From an uncultured Candidatus Saccharibacteria bacterium (GTDB lineage: Bacteria > Patescibacteriota > Saccharimonadia > Saccharimonadales > Saccharimonadaceae), in the NCBI GenBank assembly GCA_937974295.1, contig CALBWN010000067.1:1-43220 (forward strand): a DNA stretch of 43,220 nt, written 5' to 3'. Positions 34,055-40,883 of the stretch are shown piece by piece. The notes under the pieces were generated by a model, which had not been told where the DNA came from, made no database searches, and saw only the letters and a list, made by a program, of their open reading frames with translations. The translations under genes and the position numbers were made by a program. Numbering within the stretch: the first letter of the stretch is position 1; each line of letters begins with the position of its first letter.

Positions 34055-35215
34055 ATGATGAGGTGGATACAACAGCAGAGCAACAAGCAGCGGCAGGCCG
34101 GTATGGTGTCGCTCTTTGTGGTGATGTTTTCGACTGTGTTGATTGCAGTGGTGACAGTGAGCTTCATCCGCCTGATGGTGCAGGAGCAACAGCGTGCCAG
34201 TAATAACGACCTCTCGCAGAGTGCCTACGACTCAGCGGTTGCTGGAGTGGAGGATGGCAAGCGCGTCATTCGTGCGGCTCTCAAGGGTAATGAGCGGGCT
34301 CGCCGCGCCATTGAGCAGCAGCGTTGCAACACCGTGGCGGCAGCCGGTGTGGTGTCGTCCGTCAGTGGTGAGACGACCATCAAGACGAGTAGTGGCAGCA
34401 GCACGCTCAACCAAGCCTACACCTGTGTCAAGATCGAGGCCAAGACTGAGGACGTCAAGCTTGACCTTGCGGAAGGGGAGTCCACCGTCATTCCGTTGGT
34501 TGGCGCAGATGCCTTTGATAGTGTGCAGATCGAGTGGATGCGCAAGAAAAACAGCGATAACGAAGTTGCCTCCATCGAGACGCCAACCTCTGGCGACCTC
34601 CGCTCATTGCCGCGCAAAGACCAGTGGAGTCCCAACGCGCCAGCCCTCATTCGGGCTCAGGCTGTCTTGCCCACCAAGACAAGTGTGAGCCTGAGCGAGC
34701 TCGATAGCGCCCAGGTGTCGACCAACTTCTTGCGCCCCAGCATCATTACCGACAATGCGAACCCGCTCACCATCCAGCGCCCTGGCCTGCGTGCCAATAG
34801 CGACAGTGGTGCCCAAACGACCGTCAATGCTGTGCCGTGCTCCAATGCGCGCTACACCGGTGGTGGCTACGCCTGCCAAGCCGTCCTCCAAATGGCCGGC
34901 GGTGAGTCTGTGCCAGCTGGCTCGCGTGTGGCGTTCTTGCGCGTGACCAGCCTGTACAAAGCCTCGGCAGTCAAGATCTCGCTCAAACGAGCAAGCAGCG
35001 TGACGAAGTTCGATACCGTCCAGCCCGAAATCGACTCCACCGGCCGGGCAGACACCATCTTTCGCCGCATCAAAAGCCGTGTCAATGTCGGCTTCAATAC
35101 CAACGGCAGCTTCACCTTCCCAGAGCAAGGCGTCGACATCACCGGCAGCCTCTGCAAAAACTTCTACGTCACCAACGACGAAGCCGGGCCACTGGGCACG
35201 TCGTGTAATCCGTAG
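34055..35215 (+). CDS. PilX-like pilus-associated protein, 386 aa
   Basis: The N-terminus MMRWIQQQSNKQRQAG is followed by MVSLFVVMFSTVLIAVVTVSFIR. Cleavage after Gly16 is possible, but Glu5 of the mature form is replaced by Phe, as in PilX/GspK-like proteins. An amphipathic QEQQRASNNDLSQSAYDSAV stretch follows, recalling the PilX region ERxARxAxxxAL. The large C-terminal domain has repeated Ser/Thr-rich strands and several cysteines (QQRCNT, AYTCVK, VPCSNA, YACQAV, SLCKNF). Fourth gene of the operon, after AGGGG 4-7 nt upstream of two tandem ATGs. Confidence 0.78.
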   Translation: MMRWIQQQSNKQRQAGMVSLFVVMFSTVLIAVVTVSFIRLMVQEQQRASNNDLSQSAYDSAVAGVEDGKRVIRAALKGNERARRAIEQQRCNTVAAAGVVSSVSGETTIKTSSGSSTLNQAYTCVKIEAKTEDVKLDLAEGESTVIPLVGADAFDSVQIEWMRKKNSDNEVASIETPTSGDLRSLPRKDQWSPNAPALIRAQAVLPTKTSVSLSELDSAQVSTNFLRPSIITDNANPLTIQRPGLRANSDSGAQTTVNAVPCSNARYTGGGYACQAVLQMAGGESVPAGSRVAFLRVTSLYKASAVKISLKRASSVTKFDTVQPEIDSTGRADTIFRRIKSRVNVGFNTNGSFTFPEQGVDITGSLCKNFYVTNDEAGPLGTSCNP

Positions 35216-35237
35216 GAATGGGAGCCTAAAATAAAAA

Positions 35238-35281
35238 TAAATAATAGGTCGCTATTTTCAATAATAACGACCGATTATTTA
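35238..35281. terminator. Bidirectional terminator
   Basis: AAATAATAGGTCGCTATT pairs with AATAACGACCGATTATTT with two mismatches and a short loop. It lies between the converging 34055 and 35303 genes, with U-rich sequence on the minus strand. Confidence 0.65.
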
Positions 35282-35302
35282 TGTATAAGAAGGGGATGTT
35301 AT

Positions 35303-35920
35303 TTACGGCGCGTCCGGCCCAAAGTACTCGAAGTATGCATCTTCTGCGTCGGTTATATCCTTCATTGCTGGAGACTCTATTGTGACGCTTACGGTATAGC
35401 GGATGTCTGTATTATCATAAACTGTCTTGTCAATGAACCTGCCTATGGAGACATACGCCTTTGAAGGAAGGTACCAAGAATGGTGTAGTATTGTATCATC
35501 CGAATCGTCCCTACCTCTACCAAATTTTGATTGCATAGACTTCACGCACGCAGAATATAGGTCATCAAGCTTATGTGCAAATTCTTTCTCCAATTTGCTA
35601 GGAATCTTAGTTGTTAATGGTATCGTTATAGAGCTAAAATATTCCGTTCTGTGATCGAAGAGAATGGATCCATCTCGCTCGCTACCAACTTGCACTGTGC
35701 TGACAAATCCTCTGCCTTCAGGACCAAGACGCCACCCCAATGAATCTCGCAGTTCGAATGCCTGTTGTTTGGTCATCGGCCAGTCATGGTCCGCCCAAGC
35801 GAGGATTACTCTCATTGCTTCTTTGTGGTCAAACATTCTGATTACACTACCATCCGAGCCCCTGTGCTCAGTTGCTCGCGAAGGCTGGATGTTGTTACTT
35901 GGTGATGACATATTATTCAT
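35303..35920 (-). CDS. Unrecognised protein downstream of the recombinase, 205 aa
   Basis: No family recognised. It begins MNNMSSPSNNIQPS with AAAGGA 4-5 nt upstream. The frame stays open farther upstream, into the recombinase gene, but that part is a Ser/Thr-rich shadow. There is a helical HKEAMRVILAWADHDWPMTKQ segment (about 32-52), then alternating strands (GFVSTVQVGSERDGSILFDH; IRYTVSVTIESPAM) and an acidic tail. No signal peptide. It follows the recombinase by 19 nt and is probably co-transcribed with it. Its A+T content is higher than the recombinase gene's. Confidence 0.75.
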   Translation of the reverse strand: MNNMSSPSNNIQPSRATEHRGSDGSVIRMFDHKEAMRVILAWADHDWPMTKQQAFELRDSLGWRLGPEGRGFVSTVQVGSERDGSILFDHRTEYFSSITIPLTTKIPSKLEKEFAHKLDDLYSACVKSMQSKFGRGRDDSDDTILHHSWYLPSKAYVSIGRFIDKTVYDNTDIRYTVSVTIESPAMKDITDAEDAYFEYFGPDAP

Positions 35921-35939
35921 AGTTTCCTTTCTAGGGTTC

Positions 35940-36881
35940 CTACCCCTGTTCTCTCCCGCTATGGAACTGCTCGAAGATGTCGCGCAGGTGTTGGTCGGTG
36001 ACGTGGGTGTAGACTTGTGTGGTGCTGATGTTGCTGTGGCCCAGCATGCTCTGGACACTGCGTAGGTCGGCGCCATTCATCAATAGGTCGGTGGCGAAGC
36101 TGTGGCGCATAGTGTGGGGGCTGACGTGCTTGGTGATGCCAGCGAGGCGGGCATATTTGCCAATCATCGATTGCACACTGCGCGTCGTGAGGCGGCGGAA
36201 GTCGCCACTGGTGTTTGTGGCACCGTGGTTGCGGCTATAGCTGATGAAAAGCGGGTCGAGCGAATCATGTCGGGCGCTGAGGTAAGCCTCGATCTGCTCA
36301 GCGGCACGGCTGCTGACGAAGACCGGCCGGTCTTTTTGGCCCTTACCGCGCACCATGAACTCGCGGCGCTTGAGGTTGATGTGGTCGCGGTTGAGATTAA
36401 CCAGCTCCGAGACGCGCAGACCACTGGAGAAGAGCAGCTCGATGATGGCTTTGTCGCGCAAGTTGGCCTCTTTGCCATCGCTTGGCACGGCATCAATCAT
36501 CCGCTCTACTTCGTCATAATGGAGGAAGGTAACTTGTCGTTTGTGTGTCTTGGGGAGCTCGATCTTGCTGGGCGAGAGGCTGGCGATGTCGCGCTTGGAG
36601 AGGTAGTTGAGGAAGCCACGCAGCGCGATGAGGTGGTAGCTCTGGGTGAGCATGCCCAGCTCCTCGCCATAAACGCTTTGGTAGCGGTTGAGCCAGAGGC
36701 GGTAGCGCCGCACCAACTCGGGCGTGATCTGATCGACCGTCAGCTCAGCACCAGCAAACTCAACGAAGCGCTCGAGGTAGTGCTTGTAGTTCTCTGCTGT
36801 CTTGGACGATCGGCCACGCTCCACCTCCATATATTCGATGAAGTCGATGATCAAATCTTGCATATAATAGTGCTGTGCCAT
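35940..36881 (-). CDS. xerC: Tyrosine recombinase, XerC/XerD type
   Basis: Xer recombinases resolve chromosome dimers at dif; relatives move integrated elements. The 313-residue product has a SAM-like core-binding domain (about 1-95) and a catalytic domain with all active residues: R156 (SSGLRVSEL), K180 (RGKGQKD), H256 and R259 (HTMRH), H282 (LGHSNISTTQ) and Y291. The size is that of chromosomal XerC/D rather than phage integrases. A TGGTATACT box ends 7 nt before the ATG. No second Xer gene is in the window. A family 2 repeat lies 95 nt upstream. Which Xer it represents cannot be decided. Confidence 0.92.
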   Translation of the reverse strand: MAQHYYMQDLIIDFIEYMEVERGRSSKTAENYKHYLERFVEFAGAELTVDQITPELVRRYRLWLNRYQSVYGEELGMLTQSYHLIALRGFLNYLSKRDIASLSPSKIELPKTHKRQVTFLHYDEVERMIDAVPSDGKEANLRDKAIIELLFSSGLRVSELVNLNRDHINLKRREFMVRGKGQKDRPVFVSSRAAEQIEAYLSARHDSLDPLFISYSRNHGATNTSGDFRRLTTRSVQSMIGKYARLAGITKHVSPHTMRHSFATDLLMNGADLRSVQSMLGHSNISTTQVYTHVTDQHLRDIFEQFHSGREQG

Positions 36882-36888
36882 TTGCCAT

Positions 36889-36897
36889 AGTATACCA
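36889..36897 (-). promoter_or_regulatory. Extended -10 promoter of the recombinase gene
   Basis: The minus strand reads TGGTATACT, then 7 nt to the start codon. Confidence 0.6.
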
Positions 36898-36976
36898 CAA
36901 TATATAGATAGAGAGGTAGAGTATCAGGTGTCGGCAGAGTTATCACATTTGACTATATGATTGTTTTGTCAGCTAG

Positions 36977-37094
36977 CATCGTAGCCTACTGGATAAGAAA
37001 ATATCTGGAGTCTGGAGGCCAGCAATAATGTATGCGGGTATGCTCTATCGTCTAATCTGGCCGGAACATTTTCGATCCAGTAGGCTACGATGCG
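36977..37094 (+). repeat. Family 2 repeat with perfect 19-bp flanking inverted arms
   Basis: The arms GCATCGTAGCCTACTGGAT (36977-36995) and ATCCAGTAGGCTACGATGC (37076-37094) are exact reverse complements. Inside is the family 2 core: AAGAAAATATCTGGAG, a short duplication TCTGGAG, GCCAGCAAT, and the closing ATCTGGCCGGAACATTTTCG. The arms differ completely from those at 29686 and 29977. It lies between the divergent recombinase and ndk promoters. Confidence 0.88.
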
Positions 37095-37144
37095 ATACAC
37101 CACAGTTCTAGCGCTTTCCATTTTCGCGATCACCCACAATACGC

Positions 37145-37150
37145 TATAAT
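37145..37150 (+). promoter_or_regulatory. -10 box of ndk
   Basis: TATAAT, 28 nt before the ATG at 37179; AAGGAG lies between. Confidence 0.55.
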
Positions 37151-37178
37151 ACAAGCAAACCTAACGATAAGGAGCGTT

Positions 37179-37709
37179 ATGAGCGAAACAACAGCGGTGC
37201 CCAACAACAATAATGTGCAAAAGACCTTGGTCGTCTTCAAGCCAGATGCCGTGCAGCGGGGAATTGTGGGCGAGATTTTGACCCGTTTTGAGCGGGTGGG
37301 CCTCAAGATTGTGGCCGTTAAGATGATCGCTCCGACGCGTGATCATTACTATCGCCACTATGAGGAGATCGGCAAGATGGTGTCGCGCCGTGGCAAGCAC
37401 GCCTTTGGGGTGACGCTGGACTTTATGATGCAAGGGCCAGTCGTTGCCATGGTGTTTGAGGGGGTAGAGGCCGTCAAGCTGGTGCGCAAGCTGGTGGGCC
37501 CCACCGAGCCAATGGCTGCCGAGATGGGGACGATCCGCGGCGATTACTCACACATGAGCTTTGGCTATGCCAACGACGAAGACAAGGGCGTGCCCAACCT
37601 CATCCACGCTTCGGGCAACCCCGAGGAGGCCGAACAAGAGATCAACCACTGGTTCTCAGACGACGAAATCTACGAATACCATGCATTGCACGAGAAGTTT
37701 ACGCGCTAA
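37179..37709 (+). CDS. ndk: Nucleoside diphosphate kinase
   Basis: Transfers the gamma-phosphate from ATP to NDPs through a phosphohistidine. The 176-residue product has KTLVVFKPDAVQRGIVGEIL at residues 15-34, LVGPTEPMAAEMGTIRGDYS, and the active-site NLIHASGN (usual NxxHGSDS). It is about 35 residues longer than typical bacterial enzymes: a polar N-terminal tail, an insert (HMSFGYANDEDKGVP) just before the catalytic strand, and a longer C-terminus. AAGGAG lies 6 nt before the ATG. Single-gene unit with a strong terminator. Confidence 0.95.
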   Translation: MSETTAVPNNNNVQKTLVVFKPDAVQRGIVGEILTRFERVGLKIVAVKMIAPTRDHYYRHYEEIGKMVSRRGKHAFGVTLDFMMQGPVVAMVFEGVEAVKLVRKLVGPTEPMAAEMGTIRGDYSHMSFGYANDEDKGVPNLIHASGNPEEAEQEINHWFSDDEIYEYHALHEKFTR

Positions 37710-37749
37710 GCGTTGATTTCTTGCGCATCTATGCTTTGATAAAGCCACT

Positions 37750-37803
37750 AACTCCTAGCGAGTGCTCCCATCATAAGGGAACGAGCACCGCTAGGAGTTT
37801 TTT
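37750..37803 (+). terminator. Terminator after ndk
   Basis: ACTCCTAGCG / CGCTAGGAGT and AGTGCTC / GAGCAC-type pairing make a long stem, followed by six T. Confidence 0.9.
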
Positions 37804-37935
37804 AGTAAGAAAGAGGTAGTGTGCAAACGGTAGTGCTTGTGGAGTCAGCTGTATCGACAATGAACCCACCAAGAGGGGATTGACTTTATTCTTGATCCGC
37901 TTGGCCATCATATCAGAGATAGTCTTAGTTTGCAT
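37771..37935 (-). CDS. Doubtful 54-codon frame
   Basis: ATG at 37935 opens a frame starting MQTKTISDMMAKRIKNKVN and continuing PLLVGSLSIQL. It has a TATAAT about 40 nt upstream on the minus strand, but that overlaps the tRNA-Asp terminator, and the frame ends inside the ndk terminator. There is no ribosome site. It could be a fragment of a lost gene. Confidence 0.2.
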   Translation of the reverse strand: MQTKTISDMMAKRIKNKVNPLLVGSLSIQLTPQALPFAHYLFLTKKLLAVLVPL

Positions 37936-37979
37936 ATTGATGGACTACAAACGAAAGACGACCATTTCCGCATTATATA

Positions 37980-38010
37980 AATAAAAATCCTCTTGATCTG
38001 TTGCAAGAGG
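37980..38010 (-). terminator. Terminator after tRNA-Asp
   Basis: On the minus strand CCTCTTG and CAAGAGG form a stem followed by ATTTTTATTT. Confidence 0.8.
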
Positions 38011-38028
38011 GTGTATCGTATCCAATAC

Positions 38029-38106
38029 TGGCGCGCTCGACCGGATTCGAACCGGCGATCTTCTCCGTGACAGGGAGACGTGATAGGCCATCTTCACTAC
38101 GAGCGC
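38029..38106 (-). tRNA. tRNA-Asp (anticodon GTC)
   Basis: Minus-strand cloverleaf with encoded CCA: acceptor GCGCTCG / CGAGCGC, D arm GTGA/TCAC, anticodon loop CTGTCAC (GTC), T arm GCCGG-TTCGAAT-CCGGT, discriminator G as expected for Asp. Confidence 0.95.
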
Positions 38107-38184
38107 ATAGGCTAAATCAATAGTAGCAGCAATTACCAAAAATCGCAAGAGGTTTGTAGAGGAATCGTCGAACCTGAGTTTTAT

Positions 38185-38333
38185 CTCACGCTCCACCTAC
38201 CCACACTTCTTCCTCAGGAACACTATAAGGGTCGATACTTCCCAAGTATCGACCTCTTGCGTTGGGCTAAAAACAGATTATTACAATCTGTTTTCACACT
38301 CCATCGGATGAAGTGATGGGGAGGTAGAGCTAA
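38185..38333 (-). repeat. Family 1 structured repeat, copy E (inverted)
   Basis: Read on the minus strand, it begins TTAGCTCTACCTCCCC and ends GGAGCGTGAG. Hairpin 1 is AAAACAGATT, loop GTAAT, AATCTGTTTT; hairpin 2 is GGTCGATACT, loop TGGGA, AGTATCGACC. Both stems differ from copies A-C on both sides in compensated fashion, while both loops are unchanged. TCCGATGGAGTGTG is conserved. It lies upstream of tRNA-Asp. Confidence 0.92.
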
Positions 38334-38602
38334 CGCCAGGAGAGCGACGGTCTTGAATGTATTGTAAGAAAAATCACTGGCCACTCACTACCGCAGTTTG
38401 AGCTAGCACAGAAGTTACCTCAGCATAATGATCAGGTCAGGACTCATGCGAAGGCCATCCACCAAGCAGGGAGGAGTGGCAAGGAGAGCACCGCCATCGT
38501 ACCCTCAGCTGCAACACTCTCGCGATAATTCATCATCCTGCAGCAAGGTAGTTTCTACAGGCTACCCTGCTGCGCTGCCTTCCATTTTTGCCTTGCCTCT
38601 AG
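38334..38602 (+). other. Intergenic region with one hairpin
   Basis: No gene seen between family 1 copy E and the tRNA-Thr promoter. CAGCAAGGTAG (38541-38551) and CTACCCTGCTG (38562-38572) form an 11-bp hairpin with one mismatch and a 10-nt loop, about 30 nt before the promoter. Confidence 0.45.
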
Positions 38603-38608
38603 TATAAT
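38603..38608 (+). promoter_or_regulatory. -10 box of tRNA-Thr
   Basis: TATAAT, 11 nt before the mature tRNA 5' end. Confidence 0.55.
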
Positions 38609-38619
38609 ATAGCGGTGAT

Positions 38620-38695
38620 GCCGCTGTAGCTCAGTTGGTAGAGCGGCGCTTTCGTAAAGCGTAGGTCACCGGTTCGAGTCCGGTCAGCGGCTCCA
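38620..38695 (+). tRNA. tRNA-Thr (anticodon CGT)
   Basis: Cloverleaf with encoded CCA: acceptor GCCGCTG / CAGCGGC, D arm GCTC/GAGC, anticodon loop TTCGTAA (CGT), T arm ACCGG-TTCGAGT-CCGGT. The start codon of the next gene is 7 nt after the CCA, so the two are almost certainly on one transcript. Confidence 0.95.
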
Positions 38696-38702
38696 TTTGT
38701 TT

Positions 38703-39089
38703 ATGACCAAAGAGAAGAAGGATTTTCTGCGTACCCCTCTCCGCACGATCGCGGCCGATCGGCCATTTTTTGCGGCGCTGATTGGTGTATTTGTCGCGGG
38801 TATCATCTATATGCTGGTGATGGGCTTCACGCTGCAGGTGCGCGATGTGCAGGTTTATGTGCGCTACACCGCCTTTGGCGAGGCGCATTTTTATAAGAGT
38901 TATTGGTATTATTTACTCAGTTTCGTGTTGTTTGGTGCGCTGGTAATGGTGGTGCACATTGGCCTGATGGTTAAGCTGTATAGCCTGCAGCGCCGCCAGA
39001 CAGCGCTTTTTGTGGGGGCGGCAGCAGTATTGGTGCTGCTGGTTGCTGCCTCGTATGGATTAGCAGTAATGCACCTGGCATATCGATAA
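38703..39089 (+). CDS. Unrecognised small membrane protein, 128 aa
   Basis: Three hydrophobic segments (about residues 24-47, 72-94 and 102-124) after a basic cytoplasmic start MTKEKKDFLRTPLR. The first loop, FTLQVRDVQVYVRYTAFGEA, faces outward. No family recognised. The ATG at 38703 lies 7 nt after the tRNA-Thr CCA with no ribosome site; a TTG two codons earlier is a less likely start. It is followed without a gap by the glycosyltransferase gene, so a shared role in making or exporting a surface glycan is plausible. Confidence 0.8.
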   Translation: MTKEKKDFLRTPLRTIAADRPFFAALIGVFVAGIIYMLVMGFTLQVRDVQVYVRYTAFGEAHFYKSYWYYLLSFVLFGALVMVVHIGLMVKLYSLQRRQTALFVGAAAVLVLLVAASYGLAVMHLAYR

Positions 39090-40796
39090 ATGAACCACAA
39101 CGATCTCGAGCTGCCCATGGGCAAGCGCACTCTCCTCTACCGATTATTTGAAATTCTCCCAGCATTCTTGAGTTATGGGATGCTGATTTTGTTTATCATT
39201 TTGTCTTTGGTCAATCCACTGTGGGCGTCTATCTACCTTCTCGTCTTGGTGATGAGTGTGATTGTCCGCTCGATTGGCATTGCCTACCGCACCCTAACGG
39301 GCCACCACCAGCTGGAGAAGGCACAGAAGGTGGACTGGCGGCAGCGTCTGGAGCAGCTCGAAGACCCAGTAGCGAGCTATGCTGCCATCCAGCAGCAGCC
39401 ACTGCCTAGGCGGTATCAGCGTGAGTTCCATGCCCAAGAGCACCGCGAGAATCTCCGCCTTATGGCGGCCGACCCAGCCAGCTTCCCGCGACCATCGCAG
39501 CTCTACCAAGCAGTGATTGTGGCGGCGTACAACGAGTCATATGATGTCTTGCAGCCTACCATCGAGTCGGTCAAGAACACAACATACAACAACAAGCAGA
39601 TCATCCTTGTCCTTGCCTACGAGGAGCGTGGTGGGGTGGATATTGCCCGCACAGCCGCTCGCCTCCAGCAGGAGTATGGCGACGTCTTTTTCACCTTCCA
39701 GACCATCATGCACCCCAAGGATATGCCTGATGAGGTAATTGGCAAGGGTGGTAACATCACCTATGCTGGTAAGCAGCTCCAGCGCTATTGTGATGAGCAG
39801 GGGATTGCCTACAGTGATGTGATGATCACTACGCTCGACAGCGACAACCGCCCGTATCCATCATACTTCGACTATGTGGCGTATGAATATATCGTCCATC
39901 CCGAGCGCAAGCGTCTGTCGTATCAGCCGATTGCACTATACTTCGGTAACATCTGGGACGCGCCAGCACCGATGCGGGTGATTGCGACGGGTAACTCCTT
40001 CTGGACGATCATCAGCAGCATGCGCCCCCACACACTGCGTAACTTTGCCTCTCATTCACAGCCAATGGACGCGCTGGTGGAGATGAACTTCTGGAGCACG
40101 CGCAGCATTGTGGAAGATGGCCACCAGTACTGGCGCAGCTACTTCTACTTTGCGGGAGACTATAGCGTTTTGCCTATTCATGTGCCGATCTACCAAGATG
40201 CCGTGATGGACAACACCTTCTGGGGGACAGTGGTGGCACAGTTTAAGCAGCTCCGGCGCTGGAGCTACGGTGCGTCGGATATTCCATATGTCGCAATACG
40301 CACCTTTACGCGGCGGCGCAATGTGCCATTTGCCGAGGTGTTTGCCCGCTTCATGCGCTTGCTCGATGGGCATGTCACATTGGCAGTGATGTCCTTTTTG
40401 GTCACCTTTGGTGGGTGGGTGCCACTGTTGATCAACCAAGAATCATCGCGCAGCTATGCGGTGCACATACTGCCCGAGGTAATTAGCAATTTGCAGCGCT
40501 TTGCGATGATCGGTATCTTCATCACCGTCTTCTTGATGCTCAAGATGCTGCCACCCCGCCCCGAGCGCTACAAGCGTCGGCGCAGCTTTGCTATGGTGGC
40601 GCAGTGGATTCTTATGCCCGTCACATCCATTTGCTTTAGTGCAATTGGTGCCTTTAATGCGCAGACACACCTGGCATTTGGCCGCTACCTCGACAAATTT
40701 GACGTAACCGTCAAGGCCACGACCGGCTCACGCGACCGCGCCAAAGCCGCCAAACAAGCCCAAAAAGCCGCCAAGAAGCAGCGTAAGAAAGAGTAA
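39090..40796 (+). CDS. Membrane GT2-family glycosyltransferase
   Basis: A processive-type family 2 transferase resembling cellulose/hyaluronan synthases. The 568-residue product has two N-terminal membrane segments (about 25-66) and a catalytic domain with VIVAAYNES (142-150), the DxD motif TLDSDN (D250, D252), the catalytic ED in IVEDGHQYWR (E342, D343) and QFKQLRRW (Q/RxxRW, 384-391). Further membrane segments follow (about 412-432, 450-487, 503-525), then a Lys/Ala-rich tail. The acceptor and sugar are unknown. The ATG abuts the stop of the preceding membrane gene and has no ribosome site, so translation is coupled. Confidence 0.9.
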   Translation: MNHNDLELPMGKRTLLYRLFEILPAFLSYGMLILFIILSLVNPLWASIYLLVLVMSVIVRSIGIAYRTLTGHHQLEKAQKVDWRQRLEQLEDPVASYAAIQQQPLPRRYQREFHAQEHRENLRLMAADPASFPRPSQLYQAVIVAAYNESYDVLQPTIESVKNTTYNNKQIILVLAYEERGGVDIARTAARLQQEYGDVFFTFQTIMHPKDMPDEVIGKGGNITYAGKQLQRYCDEQGIAYSDVMITTLDSDNRPYPSYFDYVAYEYIVHPERKRLSYQPIALYFGNIWDAPAPMRVIATGNSFWTIISSMRPHTLRNFASHSQPMDALVEMNFWSTRSIVEDGHQYWRSYFYFAGDYSVLPIHVPIYQDAVMDNTFWGTVVAQFKQLRRWSYGASDIPYVAIRTFTRRRNVPFAEVFARFMRLLDGHVTLAVMSFLVTFGGWVPLLINQESSRSYAVHILPEVISNLQRFAMIGIFITVFLMLKMLPPRPERYKRRRSFAMVAQWILMPVTSICFSAIGAFNAQTHLAFGRYLDKFDVTVKATTGSRDRAKAAKQAQKAAKKQRKKE

Positions 40797-40883
40797 ATAA
40801 AGTACACCGTCAACTCAATAGGCTACGTGTACCTGTAGATGCAGCAATTTAGCACATAGTAAACACAGGCACTGATGAAAAGT

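Noticed and set aside
36977..37094. Family 2 copy as an insertion sequence with terminal inverted repeats
   Set aside because: It is 118 bp with no transposase, and the inverted arms are not shared with other copies as IS ends would be.
37945..38196. 83-codon minus-strand frame
   Set aside because: It runs through tRNA-Asp and is a shadow of it.
14251..38333. Family 1 copies as a CRISPR array
   Set aside because: Copies are thousands of bases apart, about 150 bp long and in both orientations, without regular spacers or cas genes.
38334..38602. T-box or riboswitch upstream of tRNA-Thr
   Set aside because: A sequence slightly like a T-box (GTGGCAAGGAGAGCACCGCC) is present, but the conserved box is not intact and the downstream gene is a tRNA, not an amino acid gene.
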